The notes under the pieces were generated by a model. That model did no database searches. It saw only the letters and a program-made list of their open reading frames with translations, and was not told where the DNA came from. From Phocaeicola faecalis (GTDB lineage Bacteria; Bacteroidota; Bacteroidia; Bacteroidales; Bacteroidaceae): 64,000 nucleotides of DNA. The translations under genes and the position numbers were made by a program. Numbering within the stretch: the first letter of the stretch is position 1; each line of letters starts with the position of its first letter. This document shows positions 26,502 through 35,953 of the stretch, piece by piece. Where the stretch lies: positions 821,004 to 885,003 of the forward strand of contig NZ_JADNRM010000001.1 of the NCBI RefSeq assembly GCF_021730445.1, written 5' to 3'.

Positions 26502-27662
26502 ATGATGCTAATAAAACTCTTTATATTTTTCTTATTACTGTTGGTATTGCCCGACTGGTATATATACAGAGCTTACATCCGCCGTGTTTCACAAAAATGG
26601 ATTCGCTGGGCTTATTGGATACCAACATTATTCCTACTCACAGGAATGGCGGTGATTTTCTCTATCCACGAGCCAATGCCCGATTCCATGTATCGGCTTA
26701 GCAATTTTCTGTTGATATTCCTATGCTTTGCCGTACCTAAAGCCATATTTGTCATCGTCATCCTTATCATGAAACTGCTTTTCCTCATTTCGGGACGAAG
26801 GCTCTATGGAGGCTATATTGCAGGCGTACTGGCACTGGCATCATTGACATACGTCGTATATGGCTCTACCGAAGGGAAACAGCATTTTCAAATCAGAGAA
26901 GTGACTATCGGCTATAAAGATTTGCCGGATGCTTTTGACGGATATCGCATTCTCCAACTGTCGGACATCCATTCGGGCAGTTGGACACGGAATGGAAAAG
27001 CAATACAAAAAGCCGTGGATATGGTCAATGCCGAACAAGCTGACTTGGTGGTTTTTACAGGTGACATTGTCAACAACATAGCCACCGAGCTAGATGAATT
27101 TATACCCATACTGAGCCAGATAAAAGGTAAAGACGGAGTCTACTCAGTACTGGGGAATCATGACTATTCTCCCTATATCAAATGGAAGACAGAAGCTGAA
27201 CAACAAGCCAATCTCGACAGTTTGTTGGCTAAAGAAGCACGTATGGGCTGGCAACTGCTGAATAATGAACATACCGTCATTCACCGAGGTCACGACAGCA
27301 TTGCTTTGGTGGGAGTGGAAAATAGCGGTAATCCTCCTTTCCCCAATCATGGCGACCTTCCCAAAGCCTTGAAGGGTACAGACGGAATGTTTAAAGTGTT
27401 GCTCAGCCATGACCCCACCCATTGGCGCCGCGAGGTATTGCCCGAAAGTGATGTGCAGTTAATGCTGTCGGGACATACCCATGAAATGCAATTCAGCATC
27501 TTCGGATTCTCCCCGGCCAAGTTTGTTTACCCCGAGCACAACGGATTATACCGGGAAGGCAACCAAGCACTTTTTGTCAATGTGGGACTGGGCTATCTGA
27601 TGTTTCCCATGCGTCTTGGAGCATGGCCGGAAATAACGGTCATCACTTTAAAAAAAGAATAG
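26502..27662 (+). CDS. Membrane-anchored calcineurin-like metallophosphoesterase
   Basis: This 386-residue protein has three or four N-terminal membrane segments (within residues 1-120), then a metallophosphoesterase domain with all five blocks: LSDIHSGSW, FTGDIVNN, GNHDY, LLSHDP and LSGHTHEMQ. The domain probably faces the periplasm. The family includes lipid and nucleotide phosphodiesterases; the substrate is not known. It lies 25 bp after the MetH-activation gene and is likely the last gene of the operon that starts with the mannosyltransferase. Confidence 0.88.
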   Translation: MMLIKLFIFFLLLLVLPDWYIYRAYIRRVSQKWIRWAYWIPTLFLLTGMAVIFSIHEPMPDSMYRLSNFLLIFLCFAVPKAIFVIVILIMKLLFLISGRRLYGGYIAGVLALASLTYVVYGSTEGKQHFQIREVTIGYKDLPDAFDGYRILQLSDIHSGSWTRNGKAIQKAVDMVNAEQADLVVFTGDIVNNIATELDEFIPILSQIKGKDGVYSVLGNHDYSPYIKWKTEAEQQANLDSLLAKEARMGWQLLNNEHTVIHRGHDSIALVGVENSGNPPFPNHGDLPKALKGTDGMFKVLLSHDPTHWRREVLPESDVQLMLSGHTHEMQFSIFGFSPAKFVYPEHNGLYREGNQALFVNVGLGYLMFPMRLGAWPEITVITLKKE

Positions 27663-27693
27663 TCGCATGTTTTTCAATGATAACTTATTACTG

Positions 27694-27727
27694 TTTGCCC
27701 GATAAATTATCTTTTTTAGTATCTTTG
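27694..27727 (+). promoter_or_regulatory. Bacteroidales-type promoter of plsC
   Basis: TTTG at 27694-27697 and TATCTTTG at 27720-27727 are separated by 22 nt, slightly longer than consensus. Transcription would start near 27734, which argues for translation starting at the ATG at 27750 rather than the ATG at 27729. Confidence 0.55.
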
Positions 27728-27749
27728 TATGATTCAAAAATTAAAACCC

Positions 27750-28502
27750 ATGAAAGCACTCTATATTTTATATCAGATATTTATAGCACTTCCTATACTT
27801 CTTGTATTGACAATACTTACAGCCCTTGTCACCATTGTGGGCTCATGGATAGGCGACCCGCACGTTTGGGGATATTATCCGGGGAAAATCTGGTCACAAC
27901 TATTCTGCTATGTACTCCTGATTCCTGTAAAGGTGGTGGGACATCCCGAAGTGCTGGACAAGACTTCATACGTCTTTGTCGCCAACCATCAGGGGTCATT
28001 CGACATATTCCTTATTTATGGTTTTCTGGGGCGCAACTTCAAATGGATGATGAAGAAGAGCCTGCGGAAAATGCCTTTCGTTGGCAAGGCATGCGAAGCG
28101 GCAGGACACATCTTTGTAGATAAATCCGGACCGAAGAAAGTAAAAGAGACAATTGAACATGCCCGCAGCGTATTGCAGAACGGCACTTCACTGGTCGTAT
28201 TTCCCGAAGGAGCACGCACTTTCACAGGACACATGGGGTATTTTAAGAAAGGAGCTTTCCAACTGGCAGACGAGTTACAGTTGCCGGTAGTGCCGCTTAC
28301 CATTATCGGTTCATTCAACGTCCTTCCGCGTACCGGAGGTTTCGTCTCATGGCATCCGATGACACTGGTCATTCATAAACCGATATATCCCCAAACTCAA
28401 GGAATAGACAATATAAAGGCAACCATGGAAGAAGCTTACAAAGAAATAGAAAAGTCATTGCCGGAAGAATATCAGGGAAAAGTGGACAATCCTGATCAAT
28501 AA
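27750..28502 (+). CDS. plsC: 1-acyl-sn-glycerol-3-phosphate acyltransferase
   Basis: I choose the ATG at 27750 (MKALYILY) because the upstream ATG at 27729 lies between the -7 element and the expected transcription start. The 250-residue protein has an N-terminal membrane segment, the acyltransferase motif NHQGSFD (NHxxxxD form), a phosphate-binding VFPEGART block and a VVPLTI motif. It acylates lysophosphatidic acid in phospholipid synthesis at the inner membrane. It ends 3 bp from the convergent DUF4369 gene. Confidence 0.9.
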   Translation: MKALYILYQIFIALPILLVLTILTALVTIVGSWIGDPHVWGYYPGKIWSQLFCYVLLIPVKVVGHPEVLDKTSYVFVANHQGSFDIFLIYGFLGRNFKWMMKKSLRKMPFVGKACEAAGHIFVDKSGPKKVKETIEHARSVLQNGTSLVVFPEGARTFTGHMGYFKKGAFQLADELQLPVVPLTIIGSFNVLPRTGGFVSWHPMTLVIHKPIYPQTQGIDNIKATMEEAYKEIEKSLPEEYQGKVDNPDQ

Positions 28503-28505
28503 TCT

Positions 28506-29225
28506 TTAGTCAAGGGGAACGGATTGTGTACTCTTCAGTTTCTCCATATTGGCACGGGCTACTGTGATATACTCCTTTACCATCGGGTTGTTTTTGAAAC
28601 TATCGGGAGCATCATTGACAATTTCCTCAATCATCGGAGTCATGACCGGATAATCAAAATTGCTGCATATCATGATAAATACCCCCGGTCCCAATACATT
28701 ATCATAATTCTTTTTAATGAACTGCTTTGCCAAGTCATTCATCTCGGCAGCCAGTTTTTCACGTTCTGTCATAATAACATGGTGAATCTCATCGGGGTCT
28801 TTCCCATCCATAATCATGCGGCTTTCCTTACGCTCCAACTCGTAGGCACGATCATCAAGCGAAGTTTTCTTTCCTACAAAATCATAGAGACGGTCATTAA
28901 GCGGAGTTCCGCTTACCATGATGCGGGCATTGTCGATGTTAATGGCTATCTTTCCTTTTTCGATAACAAAAGGCATGATATTTATATCATCCATATATAA
29001 AGAGGCGATAACGGACGAATCCAAAACTCCTTCCATTTTAAATATCCCATGAATAACCTCGGCAGAATCGACCTTCACCATGCGGTTACCATCGGGAACT
29101 TTTATAAACAGCATCTTTCCATCCAACCTCGAAACAGAAGAACTACCTTCTATTTTATATTCGCTAGCACACGAGGTCAAAGCCAATAAAGACACTACGG
29201 AGAAAAAAAGTTTATTCATGCTCAT
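28506..29225 (-). CDS. DUF4369-type lipoprotein
   Basis: This 239-residue lipoprotein has lipobox LTSC (Cys19 from the first Met; a second possible start lies 6 bp downstream). Residues about 22-120 fit the DUF4369 beta-domain (GKMLFIKVPDGNRMVKVDSAEVIHGIFKMEGV), often found at the N-terminus of thioredoxin-like lipoproteins in Bacteroidales. Here no thioredoxin domain or CxxC follows; instead there is a helical, charged C-terminal half. Function unknown. A minus-strand -7-like TACCTTTG lies at 29255-29262. Confidence 0.75.
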   Translation of the reverse strand: MSMNKLFFSVVSLLALTSCASEYKIEGSSSVSRLDGKMLFIKVPDGNRMVKVDSAEVIHGIFKMEGVLDSSVIASLYMDDINIMPFVIEKGKIAINIDNARIMVSGTPLNDRLYDFVGKKTSLDDRAYELERKESRMIMDGKDPDEIHHVIMTEREKLAAEMNDLAKQFIKKNYDNVLGPGVFIMICSNFDYPVMTPMIEEIVNDAPDSFKNNPMVKEYITVARANMEKLKSTQSVPLD

Positions 29226-29414
29226 CTACACACCCTTTACTATTTTTCGGTGAGCAAAGGTACAATCTATAATCCACTGACAAAAATTTTTTATTAAAAT
29301 TTAAAACTTAATAGAAGATTATCACTGTGATTGAGTTTTTTGGGTGATACTTGCCGTTTTTTTCCTATTTTTGTAACCGATATAAGTATAAAGAAATAAC
29401 ATTTAGTACACAAC

Positions 29415-31580
29415 ATGAAAAGATTTAAACTTTTAATGCTCGCATTAATGTGCGTGGCATTCTTGCCATCGAAGGCAGACGAAGGTATGTGGTTGTTGCA
29501 ACTGATGCAGGAGCAGCACTTGGCAGACCGCATGAAAGCACAGGGGCTGAAACTGGATGCCGACGACATCTACAACCCCAACAAAGTTTCGCTGAAAGAT
29601 GCAGTAGGTATATTCGGTGGAGGATGCACAGGAGAAATTATTTCTCCCGACGGACTTATCCTGACCAATCATCATTGCGGATATGCTTCTATCCAGCAAC
29701 ACAGTTCAGTGGAACATGACTATCTGACGGATGGCTTCTGGGCAAAGAACCGAAAAGAAGAACTCCCTACTCCGGGATTGAAGTTCAAATTTGTAGAACG
29801 TATTGTGGATGTCACAGATAAGATAAATGCAAAGGTTAAAGCCGGAGAAGTGAAAGAGGAAGAAACATTCGGCCAACCTTTCTTATATAAATTCGCCAAC
29901 GAGGAACTGAAAGCAAGTGACCTGAACGGAAAACCGGGTATCAGTGCACAAGCACTTCCTTTCTATGCCGGAAACAAGTTTTATCTGATTTATTTAAAAA
30001 CATACAGTGACGTACGCATGGTTGCCGCACCTCCTTCATCTATCGGTAAATTCGGTGGTGAAACCGACAACTGGATGTGGCCCCGCCATACTTGCGACTT
30101 CTCTGTATTCCGTATCTATGCAGACGCTAACGGCGAACCGGCCGAATACAACGAGAACAATATCCCTCTCAAGGCAAAGAAACATTTGGCCATTTCATTG
30201 AAAGGCATCGAAGAAGGTGACTATGCCATGATTATGGGTTTCCCCGGAAGCACCAGCCGCTATTTGACTCAAAGCGAAGTGAAACAGCGCATGACTGCCA
30301 GCAATGAGCCTCGTATCCGCATTCGCGGTACCCGTCAGGATGTGCTGAAAAAAGAAATGGCAGCCAGCGACAAAGTACGCATTCAGTATGCCAGCAAATA
30401 TGCGGGAAGCAGCAACTACTGGAAGAATTCCATCGGTATGAACAAAGCTATCGTAGACAATAAGGTGCTGGAAACCAAAGCAGCTCAAGAAGCCCGCTTT
30501 GCCAAGTTTGCAAAAGACAACAATCAGGCCGACTATGCAAAGGTAGTAGGAGAAATCGATGCCATCATCGAAAAGAGCAATCCTATTCTTTATCAGTTCA
30601 CTTGCTTCAATGAGATTTTGAGAAGCGGCATTGAGTTCGGTACTCCTTATATTGTGATGGACAGCCTGAAAGTGGCAATAAAGAACAAGGATAAAGCCGG
30701 TATCAAAAAATATACCGATATGATGAAGAACGTTTATAAATCCGTTCACAACAAGGATTATGACCATGAAGTAGACCGCAAAGTGGCTAAAGCCCTGTTG
30801 CCCCTCTACGCCGAAATGGTAGAGGCGGAAGCATTGCCTTCTTTCTATCAAACAATCCGAAATGATTTCAAGGGCAACTATGATGCATATATCGACAATT
30901 TATATGATAATTCCATCTTCTCCAATGAAAAGAATTTCAATAAATTCATCAGCAAACCTAATGTAAAAGCTCTTGAGAAAGACCCGATGTATGCCTTTGT
31001 CAAATCCAAATATGCACTGGGTAATGAATTGGTTAAGGAATTGTCAACTTCACTCAAAGGATTGGAACTGCTGCACAAAACGTATGTACGCGGTTTATGC
31101 GAAATGTATTCTCCCGAACCTAAAGCACCGGATGCCAACTTCACCATTCGCCTGACTTACGGTAACGTGAAATCTTATAATCCGAAAGACGGTATACACT
31201 ACAAGTATTATACGACATTGAAAGGCGTGATGGAAAAAGAAGACCCCACTAACCCTGAATTCGTAGTTCCAGCCAAGCTGAAAGAGCTCTATACCGCCAA
31301 AGACTTCGGACGTTACGCACTGCCTAACGGTGAGATGCCCACTTGTTTCCTCACTACCAATGACATTACAGGTGGCAACTCAGGTTCTCCGGTCATCAAC
31401 GGCAACGGCGAACTGATTGGTACCGCCTTTGACGGTAACTGGGAATCACTGAGTGGAGATATCAACTTTGACAATAACCTCCAACGCTGTATTGCCGTAG
31501 ATATCCGCTATGTACTCTTTATTATTGACAAGCTGGGTGGTTGCAGTCACCTGATTGACGAAATGACAATAGTAGAATAA
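29415..31580 (+). CDS. dpp7: Dipeptidyl-peptidase 7-like S46 serine peptidase
   Basis: This 721-residue periplasmic peptidase has a signal peptide (1-21) and the S46 catalytic elements: TNHHCGY (84-90) with the active-site His, TDNWMWPRH with the triad Asp, and GGNSGSP with nucleophile Ser656. At position 674, eighteen residues after the serine, it has Gly (FDGN), the residue found in DPP7 enzymes that prefer hydrophobic P1 residues. It releases dipeptides from oligopeptides, feeding amino-acid fermentation. A -7-like TATTTTTG lies at 29366-29373. Its stop overlaps the dpp11 start by 1 bp. Confidence 0.92.
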   Translation: MKRFKLLMLALMCVAFLPSKADEGMWLLQLMQEQHLADRMKAQGLKLDADDIYNPNKVSLKDAVGIFGGGCTGEIISPDGLILTNHHCGYASIQQHSSVEHDYLTDGFWAKNRKEELPTPGLKFKFVERIVDVTDKINAKVKAGEVKEEETFGQPFLYKFANEELKASDLNGKPGISAQALPFYAGNKFYLIYLKTYSDVRMVAAPPSSIGKFGGETDNWMWPRHTCDFSVFRIYADANGEPAEYNENNIPLKAKKHLAISLKGIEEGDYAMIMGFPGSTSRYLTQSEVKQRMTASNEPRIRIRGTRQDVLKKEMAASDKVRIQYASKYAGSSNYWKNSIGMNKAIVDNKVLETKAAQEARFAKFAKDNNQADYAKVVGEIDAIIEKSNPILYQFTCFNEILRSGIEFGTPYIVMDSLKVAIKNKDKAGIKKYTDMMKNVYKSVHNKDYDHEVDRKVAKALLPLYAEMVEAEALPSFYQTIRNDFKGNYDAYIDNLYDNSIFSNEKNFNKFISKPNVKALEKDPMYAFVKSKYALGNELVKELSTSLKGLELLHKTYVRGLCEMYSPEPKAPDANFTIRLTYGNVKSYNPKDGIHYKYYTTLKGVMEKEDPTNPEFVVPAKLKELYTAKDFGRYALPNGEMPTCFLTTNDITGGNSGSPVINGNGELIGTAFDGNWESLSGDINFDNNLQRCIAVDIRYVLFIIDKLGGCSHLIDEMTIVE

Positions 31581-33766
31581 TGAAAAAGACAATCATACTA
31601 TCACTTCTCAGCATCACTACCCTGGCCGGCCATGCCGACGAGGGGATGTGGATGTTGACAGACCTGAAAGAACAAAATGCCGCTACCATGTATGACATGG
31701 GACTGGACATCGGCATTGACAAAGTATATTGCCCCGACAGCATCAGCCTGAAAGATGCCGTGGTACACTTCGGCGGAGGCTGCACCGGTGAGATTATTTC
31801 ATCGGAAGGACTGGTACTGACCAACCACCACTGCGGTTACGGATACATCCAGCAACACAGTTCGGTGGAGCACGACTACCTGACAGACGGATTCTGGGCA
31901 ATGACCCGCAAGGAGGAATTGCCGTGCGACGGTTTGACCGTCACTTTTATCGACAAGATTCTGGATATTACTCCTTACGTCAAAGAACAGCTGGCAAAAG
32001 ACAAGGACCCGGAAGGATTGAACTATCTCTCTCCGTCTTATCTCAGCAAAGTAGCCGAACGCTTTGCCAAAAAGGAAAATATAGAAGTCACTCCGTTCAC
32101 CGCCTTGGAGTTGAAGCCTTTCTATGGAGCAAACCGTTACTATCTTTTTGTAAAGACCATCTACAAAGATGTCCGTATGGTGGGAGCTCCCCCCTCTTCC
32201 ATCGGTAAGTTTGGAGCCGACACCGACAACTGGATGTGGCCCCGTCACTGCGGTGACTTTTCCATGTTCCGCATATATGCTACTCCCGATGGTAAACCGG
32301 CCGAATACAATGAGACTAATGTTCCTCTGAAAGTGAAGAAACACCTCACCATCAATTTAAGTGGCGTAAAAGAAGGCGACTTTACTTTCGTAATGGGTTT
32401 CCCCGGACGCAACTGGCGCTATATGATTTCCGACGAAGTGGAAGAACGTATGCAGACAACCAATTTCATGCGTAAAACAGTGCGTACGGTACGCCTCAAC
32501 AATCTGCTCGAAGAAATGCTGAAAAGTGACAAAGTACGCATCCAGTATGCCAGCAAGTATGCATCTTCGGCCAACTACTGGAAGAATGCCATCGGCATGA
32601 ACGAAGGACTGATTCACCTCAATGTGCTCGACACCAAGAAGCAGCAACAAGAAAAACTTCTGGCATACGGTCGTGAAACAGGAACAGATACTTATCAAAA
32701 AGCATTTGATGCCATCCGCGACATTGTAAGCAAACGCCATGACGCTGTTTATCACCAGCAAGCCATCTATGAAGTTTGCAAACTGGGAACGGAATTCTAT
32801 AAAATCCCTTCCACAGACCAAGTGCTGGAAGCACTGAAACAAGGTTACAAAGTGCCCCACGCTACCAAAGAAATCAATCCGCTGGATTATGCATTGAGCC
32901 AGTTGAGCAAGCGGGCCGACAAGTTCTTCAACAAGGATTACAGTCCCGAAGTAGACCGCAAAGTCTCAAAGGCATTATTAAAGACTTATGCCGAACTGAT
33001 TCCTGCCGAACAGCGAATCAGCATATTCCGGGTGATAGACAAGAAGTTCAAAGGAGATATCGATGCATTTGTAGATGCCTGTTTCGATACTTCTATCTTC
33101 CGCAGTCGTGAAGCCTTTGACCAGTTCATAGCTAAACCGGACGCCAAAACCATAGAAAACGACTTAATGGTGCAATATGCCAAGTCTGTAAACGAAGGTT
33201 ATGAAGATACCGACAAGGCCATGAAAGCGGAAACGGACGCGTACAACCTGGCACACAAGACATGGGTGGAAGGCATGATGAAACTGAAACAGCAGGAAGG
33301 TACGCCCATTTATCCCGATGCCAACTCTACATTACGCCTCACTTACGGAAAAATAGGTTCTTACAGCCCGAAGGACGGAGTGGTATACAGCTATTATACG
33401 ACGCTGAAAGGCGTAATGGAAAAAGAAGACCCGGATAATTTCGAGTTCGTGGTACCGGCAAAACTAAAAGAATTATATAACAACAAGGATTTCGGCCGTT
33501 ATGCCATGAAGAACGGAGAAATGCCTATCTGTTTTGCCACAGCCACCGACAATACGGGAGGTAACTCCGGTTCACCTGTCTTCAACAGTAAAGGCGAATT
33601 AATCGGTACCGGATTCGACCGTAACTACGAAGGTTTGACAGGCGATATTGCCTACAATCCCCAGTTACAACGTGCCGCTTGTGTAGATATCCGATATACT
33701 TTGTTTATCATCGACAAGTTTGCAGGTGCAAAACATCTGGTAGACGAAATGACTATCGTGGAATAG
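31580..33766 (+). CDS. dpp11: Dipeptidyl-peptidase 11-like S46 serine peptidase
   Basis: This 728-residue paralogue of the upstream protein shares signal peptide (1-19), [16 protein letters not shown] and GGNSGSP with Ser663. At the specificity position, eighteen residues after the serine, it has Arg681 (FDRN). In Porphyromonas DPP11 the matching Arg673 confers preference for Asp and Glu at P1. The pair therefore probably divides hydrophobic and acidic substrates. The two proteins are alike throughout, pointing to an old tandem duplication. Translation is coupled to dpp7 by a TAATG junction. Confidence 0.92.
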   Translation: MKKTIILSLLSITTLAGHADEGMWMLTDLKEQNAATMYDMGLDIGIDKVYCPDSISLKDAVVHFGGGCTGEIISSEGLVLTNHHCGYGYIQQHSSVEHDYLTDGFWAMTRKEELPCDGLTVTFIDKILDITPYVKEQLAKDKDPEGLNYLSPSYLSKVAERFAKKENIEVTPFTALELKPFYGANRYYLFVKTIYKDVRMVGAPPSSIGKFGADTDNWMWPRHCGDFSMFRIYATPDGKPAEYNETNVPLKVKKHLTINLSGVKEGDFTFVMGFPGRNWRYMISDEVEERMQTTNFMRKTVRTVRLNNLLEEMLKSDKVRIQYASKYASSANYWKNAIGMNEGLIHLNVLDTKKQQQEKLLAYGRETGTDTYQKAFDAIRDIVSKRHDAVYHQQAIYEVCKLGTEFYKIPSTDQVLEALKQGYKVPHATKEINPLDYALSQLSKRADKFFNKDYSPEVDRKVSKALLKTYAELIPAEQRISIFRVIDKKFKGDIDAFVDACFDTSIFRSREAFDQFIAKPDAKTIENDLMVQYAKSVNEGYEDTDKAMKAETDAYNLAHKTWVEGMMKLKQQEGTPIYPDANSTLRLTYGKIGSYSPKDGVVYSYYTTLKGVMEKEDPDNFEFVVPAKLKELYNNKDFGRYAMKNGEMPICFATATDNTGGNSGSPVFNSKGELIGTGFDRNYEGLTGDIAYNPQLQRAACVDIRYTLFIIDKFAGAKHLVDEMTIVE

Positions 33767-33812
33767 CGGCAATTTGTTTTCATTTTGACACATTCCCTTC
33801 ACCGTCATCTCT

Positions 33813-33971
33813 AAGGGGGTTGTGTCAAAACGTGGATAATGCTGTCGTTTCGTTCGTAGGGGCGAGGTTCGCTCGCCCGAAAACAGTTTACTTTGTGTCT
33901 TCGGGCAGGCAAACCCTGCCCCTACAACTGACGATTGGATAGACTGGTTTAGTTTTGACACACTCCCTTTT
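33813..33971. mobile_element. MITE-like element with TIRs and internal GTAGGGGC palindrome
   Basis: The ends are inverted: GGGTTGTGTCAAAAC at 33817-33831 and GTTTTGACACACTCCC at 33952-33967. A further fragment in the same orientation as the right end lies at 33784-33799 (TTTTGACACATTCCCT). Inside, GTAGGGGCGAGG...GCTCGCCCG (33856-33879) faces CGGGCAGGC...CCTGCCCCTAC (33902-33925). It contains no ORF of note and starts 47 bp after dpp11. Confidence 0.65.
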
Positions 33972-34092
33972 ATAGATACCCGGAGCCAAGAGATTATCCC
34001 AAACCGGTTACCTGCTTTTTTATCTGCAAACAAAAGGAAGGTTAAGCCATTTCCTGCTATTGATTAAGGTCTTTTAAGCGGAAGATTATTAC

Positions 34093-34176
34093 AGACTTCG
34101 GCAATGGACCGTACAGTCCACCGTAACAGACCGTACAGTCCACCGCAGCAGACCGTACAGTCCATTGCCGCAGTCT
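34093..34176. repeat. Large cruciform with three GACCGTACAGTCC units
   Basis: The outer arms 34093-34114 and 34155-34176 are inverted repeats of 22 bp with two mismatches. The unit GACCGTACAGTCC, itself nearly palindromic, occurs three times 22-23 bp apart (about 34107, 34129 and 34151). No gene covers it. It could be a protein-binding site array or a structured RNA. Confidence 0.7.
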
Positions 34177-34293
34177 ATAAAAGTTTGCCGTATGTGAGGA
34201 CTTAGCCTAAAGGAAAAAAGGGCTTAATCTGACTAATGCCAGGACTTATCATTCATATTAGTCTTGCATGATGTGTAGAGATGCATCAAAATA

Positions 34294-34315
34294 GAACAAA
34301 ACCGATATTTTGTTC
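34294..34315 (-). terminator. Candidate terminator of the ftsB operon
   Basis: GAACAAAA (34294-34301) pairs with TTTTGTTC (34308-34315), with CTATTTTG following on the minus strand. Between it and the last gene are two tandem 21-bp units starting AAAGGATGAGAAAG (34316-34336 and 34337-34357), the second running into the stop codon. Confidence 0.4.
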
Positions 34316-34352
34316 AAAGGATGAGAAAGTGCTATTAAAGGATGAGAAAGAG

Positions 34353-34697
34353 CTATTTGTTCTCTTTATCCAATTCCTGCGGAATGCGGAATGCTGTATA
34401 CAGTTCGAGTACGGCAGCAATGGAAAGACAGACAATCCACTCATTACGGTTCATCGTAAACATCAGTACCCCCGCAAAAACCAATGCAATGGCACCAAAG
34501 ATTTGCTGCTTCCGCAATCGCTTGATGATAAAGTTACTGCCATCATACCGATTCCCCATCACCTGCACATAACCGAACATCACCGCACCCAATGTATACA
34601 GATAAGGGGCAAAGTCCCAACGAGTTATTTGCAATATAGCACCAACCAGCAACAGTCCGGCGCCTGCCATAGATATTATATTATAAAGATTCTTCAT
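34353..34697 (-). CDS. Small conserved-looking membrane protein, unknown function
   Basis: This 114-residue protein has about four hydrophobic segments (residues 7-25, 32-46, 65-82 and 87-103) separated by short basic loops, with RWDFAPY and RKQQIFGA between them. It has no signal peptide cleavage site or enzymatic motif that I recognise. It lies 15 bp after the DUF3037 gene on the same strand and is the last gene of the ftsB transcription unit. The gene product is likely an integral inner-membrane protein. Confidence 0.65.
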   Translation of the reverse strand: MKNLYNIISMAGAGLLLVGAILQITRWDFAPYLYTLGAVMFGYVQVMGNRYDGSNFIIKRLRKQQIFGAIALVFAGVLMFTMNRNEWIVCLSIAAVLELYTAFRIPQELDKENK

Positions 34698-34712
34698 TAT
34701 TCTGAATACAGA

Positions 34713-35159
34713 TTACTGCATTAATAAATTACTAATTTGATTATATTCGTTGCCATCCCTAAAAGAAAGAAGTACTTTTGTATAATTTTTCAACATATCA
34801 ATAGATTTACCATGTTCAATATTAGATATGATAACAGGTTCGTCAAAACGTAGTACTGTAGCATCTTCAAGCAAAACGTATTTCTTCAAAAATATTTTCA
34901 ACTCCACGTCTACAGATGTTCCCATATAATGCTTAATACGCCCTCGCTGTACATTGTCGTTGATATAACTTAAATAGGTAATAAGCATTTGATAATCCAT
35001 ATCGGGGTATAAACTTTTTAATGCTTTTATATTCGGTGAACAATAAAATAACATTTTATCTCCCTCATCCGGAAAATAAAAAACAATACCAATATTGAAT
35101 GTGTCACTACGCAATAATGAATGACGGTATTGTAACAAGCTATATACTATTCGTCTCAT
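34713..35159 (-). CDS. DUF3037-family protein
   Basis: This 148-residue cytoplasmic protein starts MRRIVYSLLQYRHSLLRSDT, followed by FNIGIVFYFPDEGD, the usual DUF3037 pattern (a protein of roughly this size with RY or QY near the N-terminus and ENIGVVL-like segment). DUF3037 genes are commonly found beside HipA-like kinase genes. Here the start overlaps the kinase stop by 4 bp, so production is coupled. Function unknown; it may regulate or be a partner of the kinase. Confidence 0.75.
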   Translation of the reverse strand: MRRIVYSLLQYRHSLLRSDTFNIGIVFYFPDEGDKMLFYCSPNIKALKSLYPDMDYQMLITYLSYINDNVQRGRIKHYMGTSVDVELKIFLKKYVLLEDATVLRFDEPVIISNIEHGKSIDMLKNYTKVLLSFRDGNEYNQISNLLMQ

Positions 35160-35953
35160 TCTATGGATTTTCTCAATATATTCTTAAACTTTAGCGGTTC
35201 TTTTAATACTGCTTGAAAATATTCTTCCAGTAATTCTTTTCTTAAGTTCGTAAAACCGAACTCACTTAATTGCGCAAAGATATCATCATACTTCTTTAAT
35301 CTTAATGATTGCAGATAAAATTCAAATTCCTCGAAAAAAGTAGCTTTCGACTGCCGGTCTGCCTCCTTCAAAAGTCTATAAAATAAGTGATATTGATATT
35401 TGTCATTCCACTTTTCCTCTTGAAAACGGGAGATAGTTTCATTATCTATTTCCAAAGCCATTTCGTGGTCTATTAAAATACCTTTTCCATCCTTTATCAA
35501 CAAATTGGGCTTTCTCAAAGTTCTATCTCTATTACAAATAAAATAATCAAAAGCGTATAATGTATCAACCTGAATTATTTTTGAAGCTTCTTCTAAAGAC
35601 ATCTGGGGAGCAAACAAAAACGTACCTTCATAATATTCAGTGCCAAACTTTGCCCTTTCGTCCAATAAGTTCAGGATTTCTTCATATTCCTTACCCAAAG
35701 ACATCCTGAATTCGTCCGTAAATTCTATTATTGCAGGAGTCGGTGACAATAAATCAAAATCTTCTGCAAATAGACATCCCAATATCTCGGCTGTCATCTT
35801 ATTCCTGGCCTCGATATCAATAGTCCGATATAGTTTCACGACAAAAGGCTTCAACTCTCCTTCAGCATTTACCGAAACCACCCAAGGTTTAGAATGCCCG
35901 CCTTCTAATATAATACCATTAAAAGATATTGCCTTATATACAGGTAGTTTCAT
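35156..35953 (-). CDS. HipA-like Ser/Thr kinase fold protein
   Basis: This 265-residue protein has the kinase-like core of the short HipA family: FVVKLY with Lys40 as a possible ATP-binding lysine, FDYFICNRDRTLRKPNLL (135-152) with Asp143 and Asn150 in the catalytic-loop positions, and ILIDHEMA (159-166) with Asp162 as a metal ligand. It lacks the N-terminal domain of toxin HipA and no HipB-type antitoxin gene is near. Its ATG overlaps the ftsB stop (TAATG), and its stop overlaps the DUF3037 start by 4 bp. The target is unknown. Confidence 0.78.
   Translation of the reverse strand: MKLPVYKAISFNGIILEGGHSKPWVVSVNAEGELKPFVVKLYRTIDIEARNKMTAEILGCLFAEDFDLLSPTPAIIEFTDEFRMSLGKEYEEILNLLDERAKFGTEYYEGTFLFAPQMSLEEASKIIQVDTLYAFDYFICNRDRTLRKPNLLIKDGKGILIDHEMALEIDNETISRFQEEKWNDKYQYHLFYRLLKEADRQSKATFFEEFEFYLQSLRLKKYDDIFAQLSEFGFTNLRKELLEEYFQAVLKEPLKFKNILRKSIE

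Noticed and set aside
35156-35953. HipA-like gene as a classical HipAB toxin-antitoxin pair
   Set aside because: No HipB-type helix-turn-helix gene is adjacent, and the partner is DUF3037.
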